A stretch of DNA of 46,466 bases, taken from assembly GCA_028683385.1 (NCBI GenBank), contig JAQUIJ010000010.1, positions 1-46,466 on the forward strand. The letters are read 5' to 3'. The notes under the pieces are model-generated. The model was not told the origin of the DNA, did no database searches, and was given only the letters and a program-made list of their open reading frames with translations. The stretch is from Prolixibacteraceae bacterium. GTDB taxonomy: Bacteria > Bacteroidota > Bacteroidia > Bacteroidales > Prolixibacteraceae. The position numbers and the translations under genes are program-made. Shown here in pieces: positions 1 through 7,147 of this stretch (its first letter is position 1; every line of letters begins with the position of its first letter).

Positions 1-54
1 TGAATATCAATTACGACATTGAAAAAAGGTAGTTTTTAGAGGGCATTTTTAGGT

Positions 55-118
55 GGTCAATTTAAATCGGCAACACATGGTCAATTTAAATCGGCACAGG
101 GTGGTCAGTTTGACCGAA
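55..118. repeat. Three 24-bp-spaced repeats, possible IS21-type end
   Basis: GGTCAATTTAAATCGGCA occurs at 55-72 and 79-96, and a diverged copy (GGTCAGTTTGACCGAA) starts at 103. The starts are exactly 24 bp apart. Multiple short repeats at the termini are typical of IS21-family elements, and from memory GTGGTCAATTT...ATCGG ends are common in Bacteroidota IS21 elements. No istA/istB gene lies in the window, so the element itself would lie to the left of position 1, or this is a relic end. The repeat is seen directly; the IS assignment is inference. Confidence 0.5.
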
Positions 119-214
119 TATTACAGAATATGAATTCTTTATCAATTTTACTTACTCCCATCGTATTTCCACATCCAGGATCAGGCACAATCTTTTCGAA
201 TAATTATATTTGTG

Positions 215-275
215 GTCGGCAATGAGGTCTGCCTTTAACCGCCGTAACGCAAGTTCAGGCTGATGACATCTACCA
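215..275 (+). promoter_or_regulatory. Fluoride riboswitch (crcB motif)
   Basis: The stretch carries the hallmark blocks of the crcB RNA motif in order: GGC-AATGAGGTC-TGCC (218-233) with a GGC/GCC stem, the AACCGCC block (237-243), a hairpin 241-260 with GCC/GGC and AAC/GTT pairs closed by a GCAA tetraloop, then CTGATGACATCTACC (260-274). GAGGTC (225-230) can pair with GACATC (265-270) with one mismatch. It sits about 30 nt before crcB, the canonical target. The aptamer binds fluoride and switches on expression of the fluoride exporter. I did not see a clear terminator hairpin between the aptamer and the start codon, so control is more likely at translation initiation. Confidence 0.88.
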
Positions 276-303
276 ATGAATAAGTTATTTAGAACGTAAT
301 TTT

Positions 304-681
304 ATGGTAAAATCGATTTTGATTGTTGGACTAGGTGGATTCATCGGTACAGTTGCTCGTTTCCTCATTTCCCGTTACTTTCAAGTTAATGTTACTTCTG
401 TTTTCCCATGGAGTACGTTTATCGTTAATATTGTTGGATGCCTGCTAATTGGTTTAATTTATGGCATATCCGAAAAGGGAGATTTCTTAAGTTCCGACAT
501 CCGACTGTTCCTTGCAGTAGGAATATGTGGCGGCTTTACTACTTTCTCAAGCTTTTCAAATGATGCCTTTTTGTTAGGTCGCGAGCAGGAATGGATTCGT
601 TTTGCATTATATACTTCGCTCAGTGTATTTATTGGATTAATGGCTGTTTACGCCGGACGTTTCATCATTAAACTAACCTAA
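304..681 (+). CDS. crcB: Fluoride ion channel CrcB/Fluc
   Basis: Small four-helix membrane protein of 125 residues, the normal length for the Fluc family, which works as a dual-topology dimer to export fluoride from the cytoplasm. Family signatures are visible: GGFIGTVARF near residues 11-20, the pore-region PWSTFIVNIVG with Asn42, and GGFTTFSSFS at residues 76-85, which contains the 'phenylalanine box' residues Phe81 and Phe84. Four hydrophobic stretches cover about 4-23, 36-54, 68-90 and 99-121. A fluoride riboswitch lies directly upstream, and a DUF190 gene, the usual partner, begins one base after the stop codon. Regulation by fluoride through the riboswitch is therefore strongly expected. 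No missing key residue was noticed. Confidence 0.95.
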   Translation: MVKSILIVGLGGFIGTVARFLISRYFQVNVTSVFPWSTFIVNIVGCLLIGLIYGISEKGDFLSSDIRLFLAVGICGGFTTFSSFSNDAFLLGREQEWIRFALYTSLSVFIGLMAVYAGRFIIKLT

Positions 682-682
682 T

Positions 683-1048
683 ATGGAAAACAATACAGTA
701 GCATGTGTATTAAAGTTTTTTATTGGTTCAACCGACCAGATCAATCAAGAGCCTTTATATGAATACATAGTATTTCAGGCGAAAAAGAAAGGAATTGCCG
801 GAGCTACCGTAACAAAAGGCATTATGGGCTTTGGCGCAAGTTCAGTCATCCATTCCTACAAATTCTGGGAAGTGAGCGACAAAGTGCCATTGGTAGTTGA
901 ATTGGTTGACGAAGAAGATAAAATCAATTCGTTTTACGAAACAATCCGTCCACAGCTCGAAATGATGAAATACGGATGTTTGGTAACGCTGGAGAAGACA
1001 AATGTATTGCTGTATAAAACAGGAGAAAAAAGGATGTTCGGGATGTAG
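683..1048 (+). CDS. DUF190 family protein, CrcB partner
   Basis: Soluble 121-residue protein resembling DUF190, a PII-like ferredoxin-type alpha/beta fold commonly encoded next to crcB. The stretch LYEYIVFQAKKKGIAGATV (residues about 25-43) followed by KGIMGFG matches the conserved family pattern of helix, then GIaGATV, then G.xGfG. The molecular role is not established; a regulatory or accessory part in fluoride resistance is inferred from linkage. The gene starts one base after the crcB stop codon, so the two are almost certainly cotranscribed and under the same fluoride riboswitch. The last residues (EKRMFGM) are followed by about 150 nt with no further gene. Confidence 0.85.
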   Translation: MENNTVACVLKFFIGSTDQINQEPLYEYIVFQAKKKGIAGATVTKGIMGFGASSVIHSYKFWEVSDKVPLVVELVDEEDKINSFYETIRPQLEMMKYGCLVTLEKTNVLLYKTGEKRMFGM

Positions 1049-1204
1049 AGTAATCAGTCGCAATTTTCAGTAAAAAGCTGTTGCAAGTGTTAAACTACAA
1101 TCGAAGTGTTATCCTTTGCCGTCTGCTTTAGCTGACGGACATGAATTATAAGTATTAGTAAAAAATTGAGTTCTCAATATATTTCAAATTAAAAATTAGA
1201 CTAT

Positions 1205-1897
1205 ATGAGTTTTACACATGAAGTTGCAGGCATGATTTGTGTCGCTCAGGGAGCGAATCATGGCCCGGCTCCAATTCCTGAAGAAGGACGTTGGGTAAAA
1301 GCCAAAGAAGTAAAAGACATCTCGGGATTGACCCACGGAGTTGGCTGGTGTGCACCTCAACAAGGAGCTTGCAAGCTGACACTGAACGTAAAAGAAGGTA
1401 TCATTCAGGAAGCATTGGTTGAAACAATCGGTTGTACAGGTATGACCCACTCGGCTGCTATGGCTTCTGAAATCCTTCCCGGAAAAACTATTCTGGAAGC
1501 GTTGAACACCGACTTGGTTTGCGACGCAATCAACACCGCTATGCGCGAACTGTTCTTACAAATTGTTTACGGACGTACTCAAACGGCTTTCTCTGAAGGC
1601 GGTCTGCCAATTGGCGCTGGCCTGGAAGATTTAGGTAAAGGTTTGCGCGGTGTAACGGGTACTCTGTACGGAACTGTTGCAAAAGGCCCTCGTTACCTCG
1701 AAATGGCTGAAGGTTACATCACTAAAATCGGTTTGAGCGAATCAAGCGAGATCATTGGTTACGAATTCGTAAGCCTTGGCCGCATGATGGACATGATCAA
1801 AACCGGTATGGATGCCAACGAAGCTTTAACAAAAGCATCAGGCAAATATGGCCGTATGGAAGATGCAGTGAAAGTAATTGACCCACGTAAAGAATAA
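1205..1897 (+). CDS. NifU/IscU-like iron-sulfur scaffold domain protein
   Basis: A 230-residue protein with a NifU_N/IscU-like core. The segment from Cys56 through ETIGCTGMTHSAAMASEILPG (Cys77) to KTILEALNT resembles the IscU pattern of a first cysteine, about 25 residues, then GC.s..ASSS....GK..dEA. Cysteines are at 12, 49, 56, 77 and 106. The third IscU ligand region is not recognisable: after residue 110 the protein continues with a Gly-rich segment (GGLPIGAGLEDLGKGL) that is not IscU-like. It precedes the GGGtGRT gene by 12 bp, and this pairing recurs in anaerobes from memory. A role in building or carrying a metal cluster is inferred; the true function is unknown. A possible weak -7 element (TATATTTC, 1178-1185) lies upstream. 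Confidence 0.75.
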   Translation: MSFTHEVAGMICVAQGANHGPAPIPEEGRWVKAKEVKDISGLTHGVGWCAPQQGACKLTLNVKEGIIQEALVETIGCTGMTHSAAMASEILPGKTILEALNTDLVCDAINTAMRELFLQIVYGRTQTAFSEGGLPIGAGLEDLGKGLRGVTGTLYGTVAKGPRYLEMAEGYITKIGLSESSEIIGYEFVSLGRMMDMIKTGMDANEALTKASGKYGRMEDAVKVIDPRKE

Positions 1898-1909
1898 GGA
1901 GAAACAGAT

Positions 1910-2902
1910 ATGCCATTATTTGAAAGTTACGACAGAAGGATCAACCAGATCAATAAAGTATTGAATTCTTACGGCATTTCTTCATGCGAAGAAGCCAGAA
2001 AAATTTGTGAAGACAAAGGCGTGGATGTTTACAAAATTGTAAAAGACATTCAACCCATTGCGTTCGAAAACGCCATGTGGGCTTACATCGTGGGTGGTGC
2101 AATCGCCATCAAAAAAGGACAAACCAATGCTGCTGACATCGCTGCAACTTTAGGCGAAGGCTTACAGGCTTTCTGTATTCCAGGATCGGTTGCCGACGAT
2201 CGCAAAGTAGGTATCGGTCACGGTAACTTAGCTGCCATGTTGCTGAAAGAAGAAACCAAATGTTTTGCCTTCTTAGCTGGTCACGAATCATTTGCTGCTG
2301 CTGAAGGTGCTATTGGATTGGCCAAATCAGCCAACCGTGTTCGCAAAGAGCCATTGCGTGTTATCCTGAATGGTTTGGGAAAAGATGCTGCTAAAATCAT
2401 CGCTCGTATCAACGGATTCACTTATGTGCAAACCGATTTCGACTATTTTACAAGCGAATTAAAAGTTGTTGAACGCATTGCTTACTCAAAAGGCGACAAA
2501 GCAAAAGTAAACTGTTACGGAGCTAACGATGTACGCGAAGGTGTTGCCATTCTTCATAGTGAAGGTGTTGACGTTTCTATCACCGGAAACTCAACCAACC
2601 CTACCCGCTTCCAGCACCCAGTTGCAGGTACGTACAAAAAAGAATGTATCGAACAAGGCAAAAAATATTTTTCGGTAGCATCAGGCGGTGGTACTGGCCG
2701 TACTTTGCATCCTGATAATATGGCTGCTGGTCCAGCTTCTTACGGTATGACCGACACTATGGGACGTATGCACTCTGACGCTCAGTTTGCCGGTTCTTCT
2801 TCAGTTCCTGCTCACGTTGAGATGATGGGATTGATCGGAATGGGTAACAACCCAATGGTTGGTGCTTCGGTTGCTGTAGCTGTGGCTATTTCGCAGGCAT
2901 AA
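1910..2902 (+). CDS. GGGtGRT protein (unknown function)
   Basis: A 330-residue protein named after its conserved motif, here SGGGTGRT at residues 258-265. It is soluble, with no signal peptide and many Gly/Ala-rich loops (GLGKDAAKIIARING, VEMMGLIGMGNNPMVGASVAVAVA). The family is widespread in anaerobic bacteria and always small in number; its reaction is not established to my knowledge. The gene follows the NifU-like gene after 12 bp that contain AAGGAG, an unusually good Shine-Dalgarno for this phylum, so the two are cotranscribed and probably made in matched amounts. A strong hairpin terminator lies 22 bp after the stop codon. The motif could bind a nucleotide or phosphate, but that is a guess. 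Confidence 0.8.
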   Translation: MPLFESYDRRINQINKVLNSYGISSCEEARKICEDKGVDVYKIVKDIQPIAFENAMWAYIVGGAIAIKKGQTNAADIAATLGEGLQAFCIPGSVADDRKVGIGHGNLAAMLLKEETKCFAFLAGHESFAAAEGAIGLAKSANRVRKEPLRVILNGLGKDAAKIIARINGFTYVQTDFDYFTSELKVVERIAYSKGDKAKVNCYGANDVREGVAILHSEGVDVSITGNSTNPTRFQHPVAGTYKKECIEQGKKYFSVASGGGTGRTLHPDNMAAGPASYGMTDTMGRMHSDAQFAGSSSVPAHVEMMGLIGMGNNPMVGASVAVAVAISQA

Positions 2903-2924
2903 TTCTGAATAAGAATATAAACAC

Positions 2925-2969
2925 AAAGGCACAAAGACACGGAGAAATCCGGTGGCTTTGTGCCTTTTT
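2925..2969. terminator. Rho-independent terminator after the GGGtGRT gene
   Basis: AAAGGCACAAAG (2925-2936) pairs perfectly over 12 bp with CTTTGTGCCTTT (2956-2967), loop 19 nt, followed on the + strand by T residues to 2969. Its 3' arm abuts the stop codon of the convergent toxin gene (2968-2970). On the minus strand the stem is followed by a few T residues (TGTGTTTATATTC), so it may act in both directions. Confidence 0.85.
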
Positions 2970-3270
2970 ATCTGGAAAGGTTAATAGCATTGGGGTTTTG
3001 CCTACAATCCCAAATGCTTGAAATCTCGATTACGTCATTCTTGATTTCGTAAAAGACAGCATAATTGCTTTCAATCAAAACCCTGATATTTGGAATGTCA
3101 GTTTGAATACCAAGATTTGAGTATTTATCTAAGAATCTTATTGCCTTGCGAAAACTGGTATTTAGCTTGATGCTAAATGTCTTTGAACCATTCCGTTTAA
3201 AATAGAAGTCAAGGATTTCAAATAGATCGAGCTTTGCACGCGGCGACCAAATTATTCTTTGCTTAGCCAT
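2968..3270 (-). CDS. RelE/ParE-family toxin
   Basis: A 100-residue basic protein of the RelE/ParE toxin superfamily. Supporting features: an N-terminal strand IIWSPRAKLDLFEILDFY typical of this fold (strand followed by helical hairpin), a helical region rich in Lys/Arg, and C-terminal strands IRVLIESNYAVFYEIKNDVIEISSIWDCRQNP, where the Y.v.Y.i....i.I..v.d.RqnP pattern is characteristic of Bacteroidota members. RelE-type toxins cleave ribosome-bound mRNA and ParE types poison gyrase; the sequence alone does not settle which applies. Its start overlaps the end of the antitoxin gene by 19 bp, the normal translational coupling of such modules. The stop codon sits against a strong terminator stem shared with the opposite-strand operon. 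Confidence 0.85.
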   Translation of the reverse strand: MAKQRIIWSPRAKLDLFEILDFYFKRNGSKTFSIKLNTSFRKAIRFLDKYSNLGIQTDIPNIRVLIESNYAVFYEIKNDVIEISSIWDCRQNPNAINLSR

Positions 3271-3665
3271 TCATCAATCTCTTTTTCTACTTGTTCGTTG
3301 GTAAAGTAATTTCCCTTTGAAATCTGTTCCTGACCTTCCATTATTTTCGCCTTTTGTTCATCAGAAGTATAATAGATGATTGAACTTGATTGATCAATTG
3401 TAGTTATCAAATCAGACAATTGATGTTCATCCGTGACAGATAAAATTTTTGAATAAAGAATGGTTTGTAATTCATTAGGGATCGTCCTTCCAGCCAAATA
3501 ATCAACTTCACTTTCTGCTAGCATATTCTCTTCAAAGTCCGAAAGCTGATAGGTCTTTTGCTCATCTTCATTACTCAAAAGTTGGTTCAGATAATTCAGC
3601 AGGTCATCATCGTTAGTAAGGCGAATCTTTTGAATAATACTTTCCTGAAGTTCTTTTGTGCTCAT
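3252..3665 (-). CDS. Antitoxin with tandemly duplicated domain
   Basis: A 137-residue acidic protein encoded just upstream of, and overlapping, the toxin gene. Its C-terminal half (65-137: ELQ...KI......L then SDEQKAKIMEGQEQISKGNY..NEQVEKEIDEWL) is like the single-domain Bacteroidota antitoxins that accompany RelE/ParE toxins. The N-terminal half repeats the same plan: ELQ at 5-7 and 65-67, K-I at 13-14 and 73-74, Y-x(2)-SD at 39-43 and Y-x-SD at 99-102, and G-x(4)-N-E at 59-65 and 118-124. The repeat period is about 60 residues, and the first copy lacks the final EKEIDEWL helix. Usual members are about 70-80 residues, so this is twice the normal length. No obvious DNA-binding domain is visible. 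Confidence 0.75.
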   Translation of the reverse strand: MSTKELQESIIQKIRLTNDDDLLNYLNQLLSNEDEQKTYQLSDFEENMLAESEVDYLAGRTIPNELQTILYSKILSVTDEHQLSDLITTIDQSSSIIYYTSDEQKAKIMEGQEQISKGNYFTNEQVEKEIDEWLSKE

Positions 3666-3777
3666 CTTCTTTTTTATTCAAATTTAAAAAAATTTAGGAG
3701 CTGATCCAACCAATAAATAGTTACAACTAATCTCACACAAAATTGTTTGACCAAGTCGTTTGGTTGTTATACATCAT

Positions 3778-3785
3778 TATCTTTG
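3778..3785 (+). promoter_or_regulatory. Bacteroidota -7 promoter element (TATCTTTG)
   Basis: Exact TAnnTTTG match 22 bp before the ATG at 3808. A TTTG at 3759-3762 might be the -33 element, but the gap of 15 bp is short. Because the -7 element lies downstream of an in-frame ATG at 3760, it favours 3808 as the true start. Confidence 0.6.
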
Positions 3786-3807
3786 CCTGAACAACACCAT
3801 CAATACT

Positions 3808-4869
3808 ATGAAAGCTGCTGTCTTAACTGAATACAACAAGGTTGAATGGCTGGATGTAGAAAAGCCTTCATGCAAACCCGGAGAAGTAATGATTCAAGTT
3901 GCTTATGGTTGTATCTGCGGAAGCGATCAGCACATCCACAAAGGAGAATTTCATCCCCGAACCAAAACCCCGATGATCATGGGTCATGAATTTGGTGGAT
4001 TGGTTGTTGAAGTGGGCGAAGGTGTTGAAGGCTGGGCTGTAGGCGACAAGGTAGCGCCCGACCCTATCATCTGGTGTGGAAAATGTCCGGCCTGCTTAAA
4101 AGGTCATTTTCCGGCATGTACCACCTTAAAACTCATTGGCATTGACTCCGATGGCGGATTTGCCCAATTCGTTTCTCTGCCGCCTTCAATGTTGTATAAA
4201 GTTCCGGCGAATATTCCTGATGAACATGTGGCGCTGATCGAAGTTCTGAGTATTGGTTGCCATGCTAAAAACCGTGCCAATGTAAAAAAAGGCGATTCCA
4301 TTGTAATCTGGGGATCAGGAAAAGTTGGTCTTTGCATTCTGGAAGCTCTGCGCACGGTTACCGACAATACCATTTTTATGGTCGATATTTTAGAATCGCG
4401 TTTGGCAATTGGCCCAAAATATTACGGAAATGTGATTGCAATCAATGCCTCCAAAGAAAATCCGGTTGAGCGTATTAAAGCTGAAACCGAAGGGAAAGGG
4501 GTCGATATTGCCTTTGAGGCGGTTGGTCATGCCCACGAAATAGAAGGCTTGGTAAATCCGGTTCGCGGATGTATTCAAAGTGTTTGCGGTGGAGGAACAG
4601 TTTGTGTTCTTGGATTGGGCAACGAACCAGCTCCGATTGTATTTAAAGAATTAATCTGGAAAGAAGCAAAAATTGTATCGTCGCGGGTTAGCCATGGCGA
4701 GTTTGCTGAAGCGATTGAACACCTGAAAAACGGGCGATTTAAACCTGAAGCATTAATTTCACAAATTCTACATGGCTCGCAAACTCAGCGCGGTTTTGAA
4801 ATACTTGACGAGAATCCCGCTGAAAACATCAAGATATTACTCGATTTCAGATCGGATAGTATTAATTAA
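3808..4869 (+). CDS. Zinc-dependent alcohol dehydrogenase (MDR family)
   Basis: A 353-residue medium-chain dehydrogenase/reductase that should oxidise an alcohol or polyol with NAD(P)+. Catalytic-zinc residues are visible as Cys37 (CGSDQH) and His60-Glu61 (GHEFGG); the structural-zinc loop has Cys90, Cys93, Cys96 and Cys104 (CGKCPACLKGHFPAC). A Rossmann nucleotide-binding motif GSGKVG follows at about residue 170. The substrate cannot be named; threonine/sorbitol-dehydrogenase-like members look similar. An ATG 48 bp upstream would add 16 residues without family similarity and lies upstream of the -7 element at 3778, so I start at 3808. The next gene begins 6 bp after the stop, suggesting an operon. 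Confidence 0.88.
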   Translation: MKAAVLTEYNKVEWLDVEKPSCKPGEVMIQVAYGCICGSDQHIHKGEFHPRTKTPMIMGHEFGGLVVEVGEGVEGWAVGDKVAPDPIIWCGKCPACLKGHFPACTTLKLIGIDSDGGFAQFVSLPPSMLYKVPANIPDEHVALIEVLSIGCHAKNRANVKKGDSIVIWGSGKVGLCILEALRTVTDNTIFMVDILESRLAIGPKYYGNVIAINASKENPVERIKAETEGKGVDIAFEAVGHAHEIEGLVNPVRGCIQSVCGGGTVCVLGLGNEPAPIVFKELIWKEAKIVSSRVSHGEFAEAIEHLKNGRFKPEALISQILHGSQTQRGFEILDENPAENIKILLDFRSDSIN

Positions 4870-4875
4870 AAAATT

Positions 4876-5319
4876 ATGACAAAGGAAGACACTATTTCCA
4901 AGGCCCTATCCTACTTCGACGAAGGATATGCCTGCTCTCAATCAGTACTTCTGGCATTTTCCGAAGAATTAGATTTAAACAAGAATACTGCCAAGCTTAT
5001 TTCTTCGACCTTTGGCGGAGGAATGGGGCGGCTGCGTCAAAAATGTGGTGCAGTAACCGGCGGATTTATGGTACTTGGCTTAACTTATGGGAATTCGGAT
5101 CCAAAAGATATGGATACCAAACTGGCCTCCTACAAAAAGGTTCGTGAATTAAATCATTTGTTTGAAGATATTCATGGAACAACGATTTGTGCTGAATTAT
5201 TAAAAAAACACGCCTCGGAAGCCGATGTAGCCGAACGAAAACATCATAAAATTATTTGCCGAAAAGTCGTCAACGATGTTGTCGATATTTTATATGATCT
5301 GACCCGGCCACCTGAATAA
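4876..5319 (+). CDS. C_GCAxxG_C_C family protein (putative redox)
   Basis: A 147-residue soluble protein of the C_GCAxxG_C_C family, named for its cysteine pattern. Visible elements: YACSQSVLLAF (first Cys at about 20), FGGGMGRLRQKCGAVTGGFMVLG (the Cys-Gly-Ala-x-x-Gly block at about 54-60), then Cys in TTICAELL and IICRKVV near residues 102 and 125. Here the usual GCA is replaced by KCGAVTG, which is common in the family. The cysteines suggest a metal or redox centre; the reaction is not known. It lies 6 bp after the alcohol dehydrogenase gene and is probably cotranscribed with it, which may hint at a partner role in redox metabolism. Confidence 0.82.
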   Translation: MTKEDTISKALSYFDEGYACSQSVLLAFSEELDLNKNTAKLISSTFGGGMGRLRQKCGAVTGGFMVLGLTYGNSDPKDMDTKLASYKKVRELNHLFEDIHGTTICAELLKKHASEADVAERKHHKIICRKVVNDVVDILYDLTRPPE

Positions 5320-5387
5320 CCGGATTCAATTGTGCTTTTCATATTTTGCGAGCAGAATCAACATTACAAGCTTAAAGACAAAACAAT

Positions 5388-5972
5388 ATGGAATACCTGA
5401 AACAATTAGATAATCAATTATTTATGCTGATCAACGGAAGCCACAATGCTTTTTTTGATCCAATAATGTATTGGCTGAGCGATAAATTGATTTGGATCCC
5501 GATGTACCTGCTGATTATTTTCCTGATGGTCAGACGGTACAAAATGCGGGGAGTTCTGATGCTTGTCTTTGTGGGTCTGACAATTGCTCTGTGCGACCAA
5601 ACCGCCTCCGGTTTATTGAAAAATACGGTTCAACGCTTGCGTCCTTCTCACGAACCGGCTTTAGCCGGTTTAATTTATCTTAGTAAGGCAGGGCCCGGCG
5701 GATTATATGGTTTTGCCTCGTCACATGCCGCCAATGTTTTTGGCTTGGCCACTTTTCTTTGTTTTGTACTCGATTCAAAATTCAGACATTTAAAATACGG
5801 ACTATTCTTTTGGGCAATTCTCGTAGCATATAGCCGCATTTACAATGGAGTGCACTATCCGGGTGACGTGCTGGCCGGTACAATTATCGGTATTGTCTTC
5901 GGCTATTTAATGGCAAAAACCTACTTCCGCACAGATGTTTATCTTTTGAAACGAGAGCAAAAGAAGCAATGA
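5388..5972 (+). CDS. PAP2-family membrane phosphatase
   Basis: A 194-residue integral membrane protein of the type 2 phosphatidic acid phosphatase family. The three catalytic motifs are present: K-x(6)-RP as KNTVQRLRP near residues 76-84, the SH motif as GFASSHAAN near 104-112 (an AAN variant of PSGH), and SR-x(5)-H-x(3)-D as SRIYNGVHYPGD near 147-158. About five to six hydrophobic helices surround them. Such enzymes dephosphorylate undecaprenyl pyrophosphate or phospholipid phosphates at the membrane; the substrate is not determinable. Its stop codon overlaps the start of the following MFS gene by 4 bp (ATGA), which indicates translational coupling. Confidence 0.88.
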   Translation: MEYLKQLDNQLFMLINGSHNAFFDPIMYWLSDKLIWIPMYLLIIFLMVRRYKMRGVLMLVFVGLTIALCDQTASGLLKNTVQRLRPSHEPALAGLIYLSKAGPGGLYGFASSHAANVFGLATFLCFVLDSKFRHLKYGLFFWAILVAYSRIYNGVHYPGDVLAGTIIGIVFGYLMAKTYFRTDVYLLKREQKKQ

Positions 5973-7144
5973 AAACCATTACACGAACGGTTTGGATCCT
6001 GTCGCTGATCAGTTTATTTACAGATACTGCCAGCGAAATGCTTTATCCGGTGATGCCTGTTTTCTTGAAAAGTATTGGCTTTTCGGTGGTTTTGATTGGT
6101 ATTCTGGAAGGAATTGCTGAAGCTACTGCCGGATTGTGCAAAGGTTACTTCGGAAAACTTTCTGACAATTCCGGAAAACGTGCGCCATTCATACAATTAG
6201 GGTATTCACTGAGCGCCCTTTCAAAACCAATGATGGCTTTATTCGTTTATCCTGCATGGATTTTCTTTGCACGTACCATCGATCGCTTCGGAAAAGGATT
6301 GCGCACTGGTGCCCGCGATGCCATGCTCTCCGATGAAGCAACACCACAAACCAAAGGAAAAGTTTTTGGATTTCACCGCTCTATGGATACACTTGGAGCG
6401 GTTTTGGGGCCAATTGTTGCGCTAGTCTTTCTTTACTTCAGGCCAAACGATTACAAAACCTTGTTTCTTATTGCGTTCCTTCCAGGACTGGCAGCCGTTG
6501 CAAGTACTTTTCTGATTAAGGACAAAAAGCAAATCCAACCCATAGTAAAAGTTTCAACCCCATTCTTTTCATTCCTGAAATATTGGAAAGTTAGTCCGCC
6601 GATGTACCGAAAAGTAGTCATCGGATTATTGGCTTTTGCACTTTTCAACAGTTCCGACATGTTGTTGTTGCTGAAAGTTAAACAATCAGGAATGGCCGAC
6701 ACCCATGTCATTGGGCTTTACATTTTTTACAACCTGATTTATGCTCTGGCAGCTTTCCCGATTGGGATAATTGCCGATAAATTAAGTTTGAAAGCTGTTT
6801 TCACTTCAGGATTAGCCTTATTTGCTATCGTTTATTTGGGGATGGCACTTACTGCCAATATTTACATTTATCTGGTGCTATTTTTCGTTTACGGACTTTA
6901 TGCCGCAGCCACCGAAGGAATAGCAAAAGCATGGATCAGCAACATTACTAATCCCAAAGATACAGCAACAGCGATCGGTACTTTTGCCGGATTTCAGAGT
7001 CTGGCAACAATGATCGCCAGTTCTCTGGCTGGCCTTTTGTGGTTTTGGTTTGGTGTAGAAACCGCATTTATAGCCACATCTGTAGTTACCGTATTGGTAA
7101 TCATCTATTTTGCATTAGCGATCAAAGTCAAATCGAACAAATAA
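5969..7144 (+). CDS. MFS transporter
   Basis: A 391-residue major facilitator with about 12 hydrophobic segments. The loop between helices 2 and 3 holds GKLSDNSGKRAPF, the MFS motif A equivalent (G-x-LSD-x-x-GKR). The opening SLISLFTDTASEMLYPVMPVFL is typical of a subgroup frequently annotated only as 'MFS transporter'. The sixth-seventh helix loop is short and basic. The substrate is unknown. It overlaps the PAP2 gene by 4 bp and is followed after 3 bp by a HAD phosphatase gene, so the three are coupled. Confidence 0.88.
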   Translation: MKTITRTVWILSLISLFTDTASEMLYPVMPVFLKSIGFSVVLIGILEGIAEATAGLCKGYFGKLSDNSGKRAPFIQLGYSLSALSKPMMALFVYPAWIFFARTIDRFGKGLRTGARDAMLSDEATPQTKGKVFGFHRSMDTLGAVLGPIVALVFLYFRPNDYKTLFLIAFLPGLAAVASTFLIKDKKQIQPIVKVSTPFFSFLKYWKVSPPMYRKVVIGLLAFALFNSSDMLLLLKVKQSGMADTHVIGLYIFYNLIYALAAFPIGIIADKLSLKAVFTSGLALFAIVYLGMALTANIYIYLVLFFVYGLYAAATEGIAKAWISNITNPKDTATAIGTFAGFQSLATMIASSLAGLLWFWFGVETAFIATSVVTVLVIIYFALAIKVKSNK

Positions 7145-7147
7145 GTT

